From CAYRIY01 sp964424335 (lineage in GTDB: Bacteria; Bacillota; Limnochordia; DTU080; RSA5), in contig CAYRIY010000094.1 in the NCBI GenBank assembly GCA_964424335.1, forward strand, positions 1 to 13,482: a stretch of 13,482 nt of DNA, written 5' to 3'. Positions 1 through 6,335 of the stretch are shown piece after piece. Position 1 is the first letter of the stretch; every line of letters starts with the position of its first letter. The notes under the pieces were generated by a model. That model was not told the origin of the DNA and did no database searches. It saw nothing but the letters and a program-made list of their open reading frames with translations. Both the position numbers and the translations under genes were made by a program.

Positions 1-28
1 CGCCGCGGCGCAGCACAAATCTCGATCG

Positions 29-835
29 TTAGGCGCGCCCTTGATTCGCAATCTTTTCCTTGAAAAATGCGATCTCATCGGGCAGCAAAGCGAAGTGCTC
101 TTCTTGGGTGGGGCATTCGTACTCGGCGTGGACACTGACCGGTCCCTTAAAACCGATCTCGCCCAAGATATGAAACACCGTGTCCCAGTCGACGTCGCCG
201 GCGCCCGCCGGCACAAACTTGCCGGACTTCCAATCTCGATCCTTGGCGCCGATTATCTTTAACTGGTCGCCCAACACGGAGACGGCGAACTGAAATTGCT
301 CGCCCGCAACGAGGAGGTGGCCGGGATCGAGGTACCCCCCGATACGGTCGGGATCGAAGCCGTGAATGAGGTGCGCGAGCGCCGAGGCGTTGAGCCCCAT
401 GGAATTGCCCGAGTGGGTGTGATAGCATACCGTGACCTGGTACTGCGCGGCGAGCGACTCCCAGCCTTTGAGCAGCCTGCGAATCTCATCGACGTACTCC
501 CAATAGTCGCGGGCCGGGGAGTAGTGGAAGTAGCCGATCTTCAAGAGTCGAACGTCGGCTGCATCCATCGCCCGCAGGATGCGTTCTGAGCGCTCGTCGT
601 CCGGACGGAGGAGGTCGGTCGGCGCGGTCAACATGGGCACTTCCAAACCGTTCTCCTGCAGCTCTTTTACAACCGCCGGCAGCGTTTCCACATCGTCGGG
701 ACTGACCGCGTACCCTGGCCGAACGGCGAGATCGTACCCGGTCACGCCGATTTGGTGCGCTTTTTGAATGAGGTCGGCTACGTCGGATGACCGGAAGCTC
801 TTGCTAAAATAGACGAGTTTCAACGTGAACGACAT
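29..835 (-). CDS. Sugar phosphate isomerase/epimerase (xylose-isomerase-like TIM barrel)
   Basis: The 268-residue protein has the single-domain TIM-barrel pattern of the xylose isomerase-like (AP endonuclease 2) superfamily, whose members isomerise, epimerise or dehydrate sugars and inositols using a divalent metal. Visible motifs are YHTH (138-141, matching the YHNH found in many members), LDPGH (169-173), GAKDRD (196-201) and HAEYE (236-240). They supply likely metal ligands His139/His141, Asp170, His173 and Glu238. The length is normal. The gene lies 14 bases after the oxidoreductase gene on the same strand, so the two are almost certainly co-transcribed and probably act on one substrate. 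The start is uncertain: the SD-like GAGAAAGG (836-843) abuts the ATG with no spacer, while TTG codon 5 (821-823) would have 12 bases. Exact reaction unknown; IolE/IolI-like enzymes and the TIM subunits of 3-keto-glycoside cleaving enzymes are possible relatives. Confidence 0.88.
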   Translation of the reverse strand: MSFTLKLVYFSKSFRSSDVADLIQKAHQIGVTGYDLAVRPGYAVSPDDVETLPAVVKELQENGLEVPMLTAPTDLLRPDDERSERILRAMDAADVRLLKIGYFHYSPARDYWEYVDEIRRLLKGWESLAAQYQVTVCYHTHSGNSMGLNASALAHLIHGFDPDRIGGYLDPGHLLVAGEQFQFAVSVLGDQLKIIGAKDRDWKSGKFVPAGAGDVDWDTVFHILGEIGFKGPVSVHAEYECPTQEEHFALLPDEIAFFKEKIANQGRA

Positions 836-849
836 CCTTTCTCTACAGG

Positions 850-1872
850 CTACGCAGCGGCTTCAGGCCCAAACTCCAGTCCGACGCGCTCGCGCCAGAA
901 CTCCTTAAAGTCGATGATCGCTCGCTGCTCGATACTTTCGAACACGGCCTTTTCGACTGCAAGGATGCGCAGCGCTCCTTCGATCGTGAGTTCGGGGCGA
1001 CCGCCCTCGCGGATGCAGCGGACGAGGTCTTCGAGCTCAGCCTTGTGGCCCATGTACTCGAGGTCGCCGCGCAAGAAGTCGGGCCCGTCAAACCTCCACG
1101 TCCCCTTGTGCTCTTCGCCCACGAAGTACTCGCACCGTTTGAAGCGCTCGGCCAGGTAGACGCATGAATCGGTGCCAAAGAGTTGAAAGTGGTACTTCTT
1201 CAGGGAGAGGTTTCTGGCCTTACCGTGCTGGATGCTCGTGTGGCTCGACCCGTCGTCAAAGGTCACGATGCACGTGAAACTGTCGACCGGCAGGTGCGGA
1301 TCGAGCCCGTAAAATTGGCCGCCGTGGGCGTAGATCGTGGCGATCGGCGCGGTGTGAAACGCGTGGATCGCAAGGTCGATGTTGTGACAAAACTGGCCTG
1401 ACACCGTGTCCGTGCACTGGCAAAACGAGTAGGCCGGGTTAGGGAGGAGCTTCCTTGCTAGTCTCACCGTGTGGGCATAGCGGTTGCACGTCCCAAATTG
1501 GAACTTGATCCCCCGTTTTTCCGCCTCGAGCACGGCGCGCGTCACGTCGACGCCCTGCTCCAGATCGACGGCGAGAGGCTTTTCGCAAAAGACGTGTTTG
1601 TTTGCAGCGACGGCCGCCTTGACGAGCTTTGGATGCGCCCGCTCTCCGGTCTGAATGAGCACGCCGTCGATGCGATCATCGGCGAACACGCGGTCGGCGT
1701 CGGTGGTGGCGTACTCCCCGCCGAAGCGCTCCAGCGCGGCCTCGGCCTTTTCCAGGTCCAGGTCGCAGTAGGCCACGGTCGAACATCCAGGAATCTCGTT
1801 GAAGTTGGGCGCATGGGTCCGCGCGCCCATGCCGCCGCAGCCAATCAGGGCGAAGCGAAGTGGTTGAGCCAT
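850..1872 (-). CDS. Gfo/Idh/MocA family NAD(P)-dependent oxidoreductase
   Basis: This is a 340-residue cytoplasmic dehydrogenase of the glucose-fructose oxidoreductase / inositol dehydrogenase / MocA family, which oxidises a sugar or cyclitol hydroxyl with NAD(P). It has an N-terminal Rossmann fold with the GCGGMG nucleotide loop (11-16), the CEKP motif (96-99) with catalytic Lys98, and the HNID...H region (163-170) where the family keeps its Asp/His catalytic pair. The C-terminal half is the usual substrate-binding sheet. The ATG at 1870-1872 is preferred because AAAGGGAG (1882-1889) sits 9 bases before it. An ATG eight codons earlier (1894-1896) has no SD site. It is the first gene of the minus-strand pair and is preceded by a clear promoter. 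It faces a glycosidase operon, so a sugar from that pathway is the likely substrate. Substrate and cofactor preference cannot be read from sequence. Confidence 0.93.
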   Translation of the reverse strand: MAQPLRFALIGCGGMGARTHAPNFNEIPGCSTVAYCDLDLEKAEAALERFGGEYATTDADRVFADDRIDGVLIQTGERAHPKLVKAAVAANKHVFCEKPLAVDLEQGVDVTRAVLEAEKRGIKFQFGTCNRYAHTVRLARKLLPNPAYSFCQCTDTVSGQFCHNIDLAIHAFHTAPIATIYAHGGQFYGLDPHLPVDSFTCIVTFDDGSSHTSIQHGKARNLSLKKYHFQLFGTDSCVYLAERFKRCEYFVGEEHKGTWRFDGPDFLRGDLEYMGHKAELEDLVRCIREGGRPELTIEGALRILAVEKAVFESIEQRAIIDFKEFWRERVGLEFGPEAAA

Positions 1873-1906
1873 ATCGGCAAACTCCCTTTTTTCCATTTTC
1901 GAGCGT

Positions 1907-1942
1907 TGCCCAAATTATACAGTACCTTTCTAGGCAGCATTT
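1907..1942 (-). promoter_or_regulatory. Predicted sigma-A-type promoter of the oxidoreductase/TIM-barrel pair
   Basis: On the minus strand a perfect TATAAT -10 box lies at 1919-1914 (ATTATA on the plus strand). Transcription would start about 34 bases before the ATG at 1872. No good TTGACA match is found 16-18 bases further upstream (about 1936-1942), which suggests that an activator helps or that the promoter is weak. The expected -35 position overlaps the first unit of the tandem repeat at 1940-1963. Confidence 0.55.
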
Positions 1943-1963
1943 CGTCGAAACTTTGGTCGAATC
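1940..1963. repeat. Tandem 12-bp repeat, possible operator in the divergent region
   Basis: Two adjacent 12-base units, TTTCGTCGAAAC (1940-1951) and TTTGGTCGAATC (1952-1963), match at 10 of 12 positions. The first contains the palindrome TTTCGTCGAAA. They cover and flank the expected -35 region of the minus-strand promoter and lie about 100 bases upstream of the plus-strand operon. This is a plausible binding site for a regulator controlling both directions, but no regulator gene in the window is linked to it. Confidence 0.4.
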
Positions 1964-2066
1964 GCGCAGACATTTGGCACCTGACCGACGAGGAAAGGAG
2001 TGGGAAGGACGCACCCAGCATTATAAACCCAGCTTTGTGGCGGAGAACACCGAAAGGGGACTGATG

Positions 2067-2840
2067 ATGGATACGGCGGCAACCAATCCGCGCGAGGCGC
2101 GCCTTGCGATGCGAAGGGGGGCGTGGACCGGACCTACGACCTACAAAGTCCCGGGATACGTCCAGTGCAACTTGGTCGCTTTGCCCAAGGCGTACGCCTA
2201 TGACTTCCTCGTTTACTGTCAGCGAAACCGCGAGGCCTGTCCCATCGTGGACATCACCGATCCGGGCGATGTGGTTCCCCGATATGCGGCTCCCGATGCG
2301 GATTTGCGCACCGACCTTCCTCGGTATCGCGTGTTTCAAAACGGCACGCTCGTGGACGAACCAACGGACGTTACGCGCTACTGGCGCGAGGACGCCGTCG
2401 CGTTTTTGATCGGTTCGAGCCTCACCTTTGACGAGCCGTTGCGGCGCATCGGCGTCGAGCTCTCTCCGGAAGTGTGGGTGCTCGAGACGTCGCTGCCCAC
2501 TCGGCCGGCGGGTCCGTTTGCCGGACCGCTCATCGTGACGATGCGCTACTTCACGCCCGAGGATGCCATTCGAGCGGTGCAACTTACCGCCCGATTTCCT
2601 TGGAACCACGGCCCGCCGATTCACTTGGGCAGTCCGGAAGCAATCGGCGCGAACTTGCAAGCGCCGCTCGTAGGACCGCCGGTGACGTCGCTACCCTCAG
2701 ACAAAATCCCCGTCTTTTGGGCGTGCGGTGTCACGCCGCAAAGCAGCGCATTAAACGCCGGGATCGAGTGGATGATCACGCACAGTCCGGGTCACGGCTT
2801 TATCACGGACCTGCAGGCGGATCACTTCTCGCAACCTTGA
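2067..2840 (+). CDS. YcsI/DUF1445 family putative hydro-lyase (D-glutamate cyclase-like)
   Basis: The protein from this start is 257 residues, the usual length of the YcsI/DUF1445 family, annotated as putative hydro-lyases and related to the catalytic region of mitochondrial D-glutamate cyclase. Family motifs in order are GYVQCNLVALP (30-40), DITDPGD (62-68), RTDLPRYRV (81-89), FLIGSSLTFD (113-122), HGPPIHLG (181-188), VFWACGVTPQ (216-225) and HSPGHGFITD (239-248). It should be a soluble cytoplasmic enzyme. The ATG at 2067 follows AAAGGGGA (2053-2060) by 6 bases; the adjacent ATG at 2064 is the alternative. The open frame continues upstream to 1860 across the divergent promoter region, but that stretch does not look coding. 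It begins the plus-strand sugar operon, 53 bases ahead of the glycosidase. Its reaction in a sugar pathway is unknown; dehydration or lactone/lactam chemistry on an acid is inference. Confidence 0.9.
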   Translation: MDTAATNPREARLAMRRGAWTGPTTYKVPGYVQCNLVALPKAYAYDFLVYCQRNREACPIVDITDPGDVVPRYAAPDADLRTDLPRYRVFQNGTLVDEPTDVTRYWREDAVAFLIGSSLTFDEPLRRIGVELSPEVWVLETSLPTRPAGPFAGPLIVTMRYFTPEDAIRAVQLTARFPWNHGPPIHLGSPEAIGANLQAPLVGPPVTSLPSDKIPVFWACGVTPQSSALNAGIEWMITHSPGHGFITDLQADHFSQP

Positions 2841-2893
2841 CCCGATGGCCCAAGATCTATTTTTAGGGACAGCAAACCGAGGAGGAAGAGCTA

Positions 2894-4252
2894 GTGAGCA
2901 ACCAAAGCCAAGTGAAGATCGCTTTTATCGGGGCGGGGAGCAGGTCCTTCGCGCCCAGCACGCTGAGCAATCTCATCTCGAGCGAGGCGCTGCGGGAGTT
3001 TGGCCTGCATCTATGCTTGATGGACATCGTCGACCACCACCTCCAGGAGGTGGCGACATTGACGAACCGGATCAACGAAAACCTCGGCCGAGGCGCAAAG
3101 GTGTCGACCACGACGGAGCTCAAAGAGGCGCTCGAGGGCGCAGATTACGTGATCATCGCCGTCGAAGTGGACCGGTACAAGTATTGGTCTCAGGATTTTC
3201 ACGTGCCCAGGTGGTACGGGTTTGACCAGCCCTATGCGGAAAACGGGGGCCCGGGCGGCATCTTTCACGCGCTGCGCAACATGACGCCGCTGCTCGAAGT
3301 GGCGCGCGCGATGGAGGAGATTTGTCCCGACGCCCCGCTGTTCAACTACACCAATCCCGAGCACAAACTGTGTGAGGCCGTCAATCGCTTGACGAACATC
3401 GAGGTGTACGGATTGTGCCCGGGCGCCATCAGCGCGGCCCGCAGGATGACGGAGCTCCTCGGCATGCCCGCGGGGACCTTGGAGGCCTACGCGTGCGGCA
3501 TGAACCACTTCAGTTGGTTTCAAGTCCTCCGAGACCGCAGGACCGGCGAAGATCTGTATCCGAAGCTCCGGGAGATGGATCGAAAGGGCGACTGGCTGTC
3601 GCATTGGCACCAGTTTGGGCTCGGGAGGATCCTCATGCGGCGATTCGGCTTGTGGCCGGTGCCTTGGGCGGCCAATCACTATGCGGAGTACCTTCGCTGG
3701 GGCTCGGAGTTTGTGGCCCACGAACTACAGTACTTCTACGACCCGGCGGACGGCCATCCGTGGGAGACCGGAGACATCCCCGAGTTTATCTACAACCTCG
3801 AGGGGAACGTGACGGATCGCCCACTGGTCGGCCCGCCCACCGAACCCAATTGGCTCGACGACTCGCCCATCAAGGAGACCGGCATGCAGGCCGTGACGAT
3901 GATCGAGGCCATGGCGACCGGTGAGCGCCGTGAGCTGGCCAGCGTCAACGTGCCCAACCGCGGGGCGATTCCGGGGGTTCAAGATGACATGGTGGTCGAG
4001 ATTCCGGCCGTGTTGACCGGTCGCAAGTTTGAGCGCCGGCAAATGGAGGCGCTCCCTGAGCCCGTGACGGCGACCATCCGGCTGTACGGGAGCATTCACA
4101 AACTGGTGGTCGAGGCGTATGCCGAGCAGTCGAAGGAGAAGCTCATGCAGGCCGTCTTACTGGAGCCCACGGTCGATTCGTATCGGCGCGCCGTGAGCAT
4201 GGTCGACCACATGCTCGAGCTTCAGCGCGACATGCTGCCGTCATTTTCGTAG
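2894..4252 (+). CDS. Glycoside hydrolase family 4 (NAD- and metal-dependent alpha-glycosidase-like)
   Basis: The 452-residue protein has the layout of GH4 enzymes, which cleave glycosides by transient NAD-dependent oxidation at C3, elimination across C1-C2 and re-reduction, using Mn2+. The N-terminal KIAFIGAGS (8-16) is the NAD-binding loop, and FNYTNP (150-155) is the conserved NTNP-like turn. Cys175 and His205 (in GMNH, 202-205) are the expected metal ligands, Tyr263 (NHYAEY) is a candidate base, and VNVPN (351-355) marks the typical C-terminal region. Length is normal. The residue after the metal-binding Cys is Pro (GLCPG, 173-177), where characterised members usually have Asp, Asn or His, so substrate class cannot be assigned. 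Translation starts at GTG 2894, 8 bases after GAGGAGG. It ends 16 bases before the ROK kinase, in the same operon. A glucosidase, galactosidase, uronidase or phospho-glycosidase are all possible. Confidence 0.92.
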   Translation: MSNQSQVKIAFIGAGSRSFAPSTLSNLISSEALREFGLHLCLMDIVDHHLQEVATLTNRINENLGRGAKVSTTTELKEALEGADYVIIAVEVDRYKYWSQDFHVPRWYGFDQPYAENGGPGGIFHALRNMTPLLEVARAMEEICPDAPLFNYTNPEHKLCEAVNRLTNIEVYGLCPGAISAARRMTELLGMPAGTLEAYACGMNHFSWFQVLRDRRTGEDLYPKLREMDRKGDWLSHWHQFGLGRILMRRFGLWPVPWAANHYAEYLRWGSEFVAHELQYFYDPADGHPWETGDIPEFIYNLEGNVTDRPLVGPPTEPNWLDDSPIKETGMQAVTMIEAMATGERRELASVNVPNRGAIPGVQDDMVVEIPAVLTGRKFERRQMEALPEPVTATIRLYGSIHKLVVEAYAEQSKEKLMQAVLLEPTVDSYRRAVSMVDHMLELQRDMLPSFS

Positions 4253-4268
4253 GGCGAGGGTGGCGGGG

Positions 4269-5225
4269 ATGTCAGAGCGGCGCGGGTGCGTGATCGGGAT
4301 CGACCTCGGCGGAACGTACATGCGCCTCCAAGTCGCAGATGCAGTGGGGCAGGCGCTTTCGGAGCGGCGGATTCGCAGCGATGCGGCAAAGGGCGGCGAG
4401 GACTTGTTTGCAACGCTCGTCGATGCGATCGATGCGTCCATTCGAGAGGCAGGCGGCGACCTCGCCGCCTTGCGCTCGATCGCCATCGGAACGCCGAGCG
4501 TGGTTGACCCCGCAAGCGGGCGACAACACAACACGGTCAACCTGCCGGGGTGGGACGGAGTCGATCTCCACGGGCGTCTTTGCGAGACCTACGGCGTGCC
4601 GGTCGCGATTGAAAACGACGTCAACCTTGCGGCCCTGGGCGAGCTTGAGTGCGGCGCCGGGAGGGGCTACCAAGACTTCGTGCTCATCCACGTCGGGACC
4701 GGCGTGGGGGCGGCCGTGGTGGTCGGGCGCTCGCTCGTGCGCGGGAAGGGCGGCGCCGCAGGTGAGATCGCCTGGATGCTCCTCGACCGCGAGGCGACGC
4801 ACGAGCGGTTTCGCGCAAGCGGATTCCTCGAGTCCGTCGCCTCCGGAAGCGGCATGCGGACGCAAGCGGAGGCGCTGCTTGCCGAGGTTGCGGGATCCTC
4901 GGTCGCACGTGGGCGCGAGCTGGATGCCGCCGCCTTATTTGACGCGTATCGGCGCGGCGATCCGCTTGCAAGGCGCGTGATCGATCAGGCGATCAAATAT
5001 TTGGGATTTGCAGCCGTCAACGCCACGGCGTTGCTCGCGCCCGAGGCCATCATTCTCGGCGGCGGCGTGATCGCCAAGCAACCGTTCATCGTCGACGAGA
5101 TCGAGCGGATCGTCCACGAGCGCGCCGTCGTTCCCCCGGACGTCGTGCGGGCAGAGCTCGGTGAGGCGAGCGGCCTTAGGGGCGCGGTGATTCGGGCGCT
5201 CGAGGTCATGAGATCGACAGGCTGA
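4269..5225 (+). CDS. ROK family sugar kinase lacking the zinc motif
   Basis: This 318-residue cytoplasmic protein belongs to the ROK family (repressors, ORFs, kinases). It has no N-terminal helix-turn-helix, so it is a kinase rather than a repressor. The phosphate loop is GIDLGGT (10-16), PGWDG (94-98) is the sugar-contact motif, END (115-117) carries the catalytic Asp117, and GTGVG (143-147) and LGGGV (263-267) bind ATP. GAAGE (162-166) keeps the sugar-binding Glu, but the usual following His is absent. The zinc motif is also missing: the segment aligning with the GCLE end reads GFLE (185-188) and no cysteines occur there. ATG 4269 is chosen because GAGGG (4256-4260) lies 8 bases before it; GTG 4260 would add three residues. 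It would phosphorylate the monosaccharide released upstream in the pathway. The sugar (glucose, N-acyl-hexosamine or other) is not predictable. Confidence 0.9.
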   Translation: MSERRGCVIGIDLGGTYMRLQVADAVGQALSERRIRSDAAKGGEDLFATLVDAIDASIREAGGDLAALRSIAIGTPSVVDPASGRQHNTVNLPGWDGVDLHGRLCETYGVPVAIENDVNLAALGELECGAGRGYQDFVLIHVGTGVGAAVVVGRSLVRGKGGAAGEIAWMLLDREATHERFRASGFLESVASGSGMRTQAEALLAEVAGSSVARGRELDAAALFDAYRRGDPLARRVIDQAIKYLGFAAVNATALLAPEAIILGGGVIAKQPFIVDEIERIVHERAVVPPDVVRAELGEASGLRGAVIRALEVMRSTG

Positions 5226-5264
5226 TTCGACACGTCAGATCGACGTACAAAAGGAGGAAGCCAA

Positions 5265-6299
5265 ATGGCGAAGATGCTCCGGTACATTGCTGAACAGCCG
5301 GAGGTCGTCCGTACGGTCGCACGCGCCTACGGGCCGGGCGGCTCGCTTGCGGCTCAACTGCGCGAGGCCGTTCAAATCTTGAGATCGCGGCCGCATGTGT
5401 TATTGCTTGGTATGGGCAGTTCGCTCTTCTCATCGGAGCTCTTTGCCCAGTACGGCAATGTCCCGTCCTTTCCCGTCGACACCAGCGAGCTGATTTACTA
5501 CCGCCGCGCTCTGTTGGATGCCGATGCGGCCGTCCTCGCTATTTCGCAGTCGGGCGAGAGCGTGGAAACTCGCAAGGCCGTGGCGATGTTTGCCGGGCGG
5601 TTGCCGATCGTTGCGATCACCAACAACGTCGAGAGCAGCATCGCCCGCGAAAGCGACGCCGTCCTTCCCATGCTGGCGGGTGAGGAGACCGGCCCTGCGT
5701 GCAAGACCTACGTCGCTACCCAGGCGGTCTTGAGTTTGTTGATCGCCGGCCTCGACGGGGGCGTGGATCACTGCGTCGAAGCGCTGGATGCGGCGGCGAG
5801 GGGCATGGAGCGCGCTGTCGAAGAGAGCGAGCCGAACGTGCGCGCGTTTCTCGACCGCTGCCGATCCGCCCGCAGCTTCGTCTATTTGGGGCGCGGCCCC
5901 GGTGTCGTCAGCGCAAACCAAAGCGCCCTCATGACCAAAGAGATGACGTCGTTGCATGCTGAAGCGATGTCGGCCGGCCAGTACCGGCACGGTCCGATCG
6001 AGGTCTCGGGTCCGGACGTTCCCCACATTCTGTTTGCCCCGCATGGAAAGACGCACCACTTGATGTGCGGGCTCGCTCGGGATTTGTGTGCGTACGACAC
6101 GCCCGTTCTGCTCGTGACGGACCATGCGCCGGACGATATTCCGGGGGCGACCTTGATGCCTGTCGCAACAGTGCCCGAGGAGCTCAGCCCGCTCGTCCAG
6201 ATCGTGCCGATTCAACGTCTCAATACGTACTTGGCATTGCGGGAGGGAATGACGCCGGGAGAACTAAGGCGCATTCCTAAAGTGGTGGTCAACGAGTAG
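5265..6299 (+). CDS. Double-SIS-domain sugar isomerase/deglycase, GlmS isomerase-like
   Basis: The 344-residue protein contains two SIS sugar-phosphate-binding domains and resembles the C-terminal isomerase half of glucosamine-6-phosphate synthase (GlmS). The N-terminal IAEQPEVV (8-15) echoes the GlmS linker. Domain 1 has GMGSS (49-53) and SQSGES (94-99). Domain 2 has GRGP (209-212), KEMTSLHAEA (225-234) and RHGP (241-244), and the tail has RIPKV (336-340). Glu226, His242 and Lys339 correspond to the GlmS isomerase catalytic residues Glu488, His504 and Lys603, so it looks active. The glutamine amidotransferase domain is absent, so it cannot make glucosamine-6-phosphate from glutamine. A ketose/aldose-phosphate isomerase, amino-sugar deaminase or FrlB-like deglycase is more likely. 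A strong AAAAGGAGG site precedes the ATG. The ROK kinase just upstream probably supplies its phosphorylated substrate. Confidence 0.92.
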   Translation: MAKMLRYIAEQPEVVRTVARAYGPGGSLAAQLREAVQILRSRPHVLLLGMGSSLFSSELFAQYGNVPSFPVDTSELIYYRRALLDADAAVLAISQSGESVETRKAVAMFAGRLPIVAITNNVESSIARESDAVLPMLAGEETGPACKTYVATQAVLSLLIAGLDGGVDHCVEALDAAARGMERAVEESEPNVRAFLDRCRSARSFVYLGRGPGVVSANQSALMTKEMTSLHAEAMSAGQYRHGPIEVSGPDVPHILFAPHGKTHHLMCGLARDLCAYDTPVLLVTDHAPDDIPGATLMPVATVPEELSPLVQIVPIQRLNTYLALREGMTPGELRRIPKVVVNE

Positions 6300-6335
6300 C
6301 GCTGGAGTCGCAATTTGATTGGAGGTCACGCTATC

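Noticed and set aside
1..28. Start of a further minus-strand gene or the palindrome CGCCGCGGCG as a terminator
   Set aside because: Only 28 bases are visible. A GTG occurs at 15-17 on the minus strand but without a good SD, and the palindrome has no T-run.
1860..2066. Upstream extension of the YcsI gene
   Set aside because: The extension overlaps the start of the divergent oxidoreductase gene and its promoter. The SD at 2053-2060 and the family length of about 257 residues support the start at 2067.
1845..2660. 271-codon minus-strand frame across the divergent region and the YcsI gene
   Set aside because: It overlaps the well-supported YcsI gene and the start of the oxidoreductase, has no recognisable motif and no SD-supported start.
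2841..2893. Terminator or promoter between the YcsI and GH4 genes
   Set aside because: The short T-run at about 2860 has no stem in front of it and no -35/-10 pair is seen, so the genes are treated as one operon.
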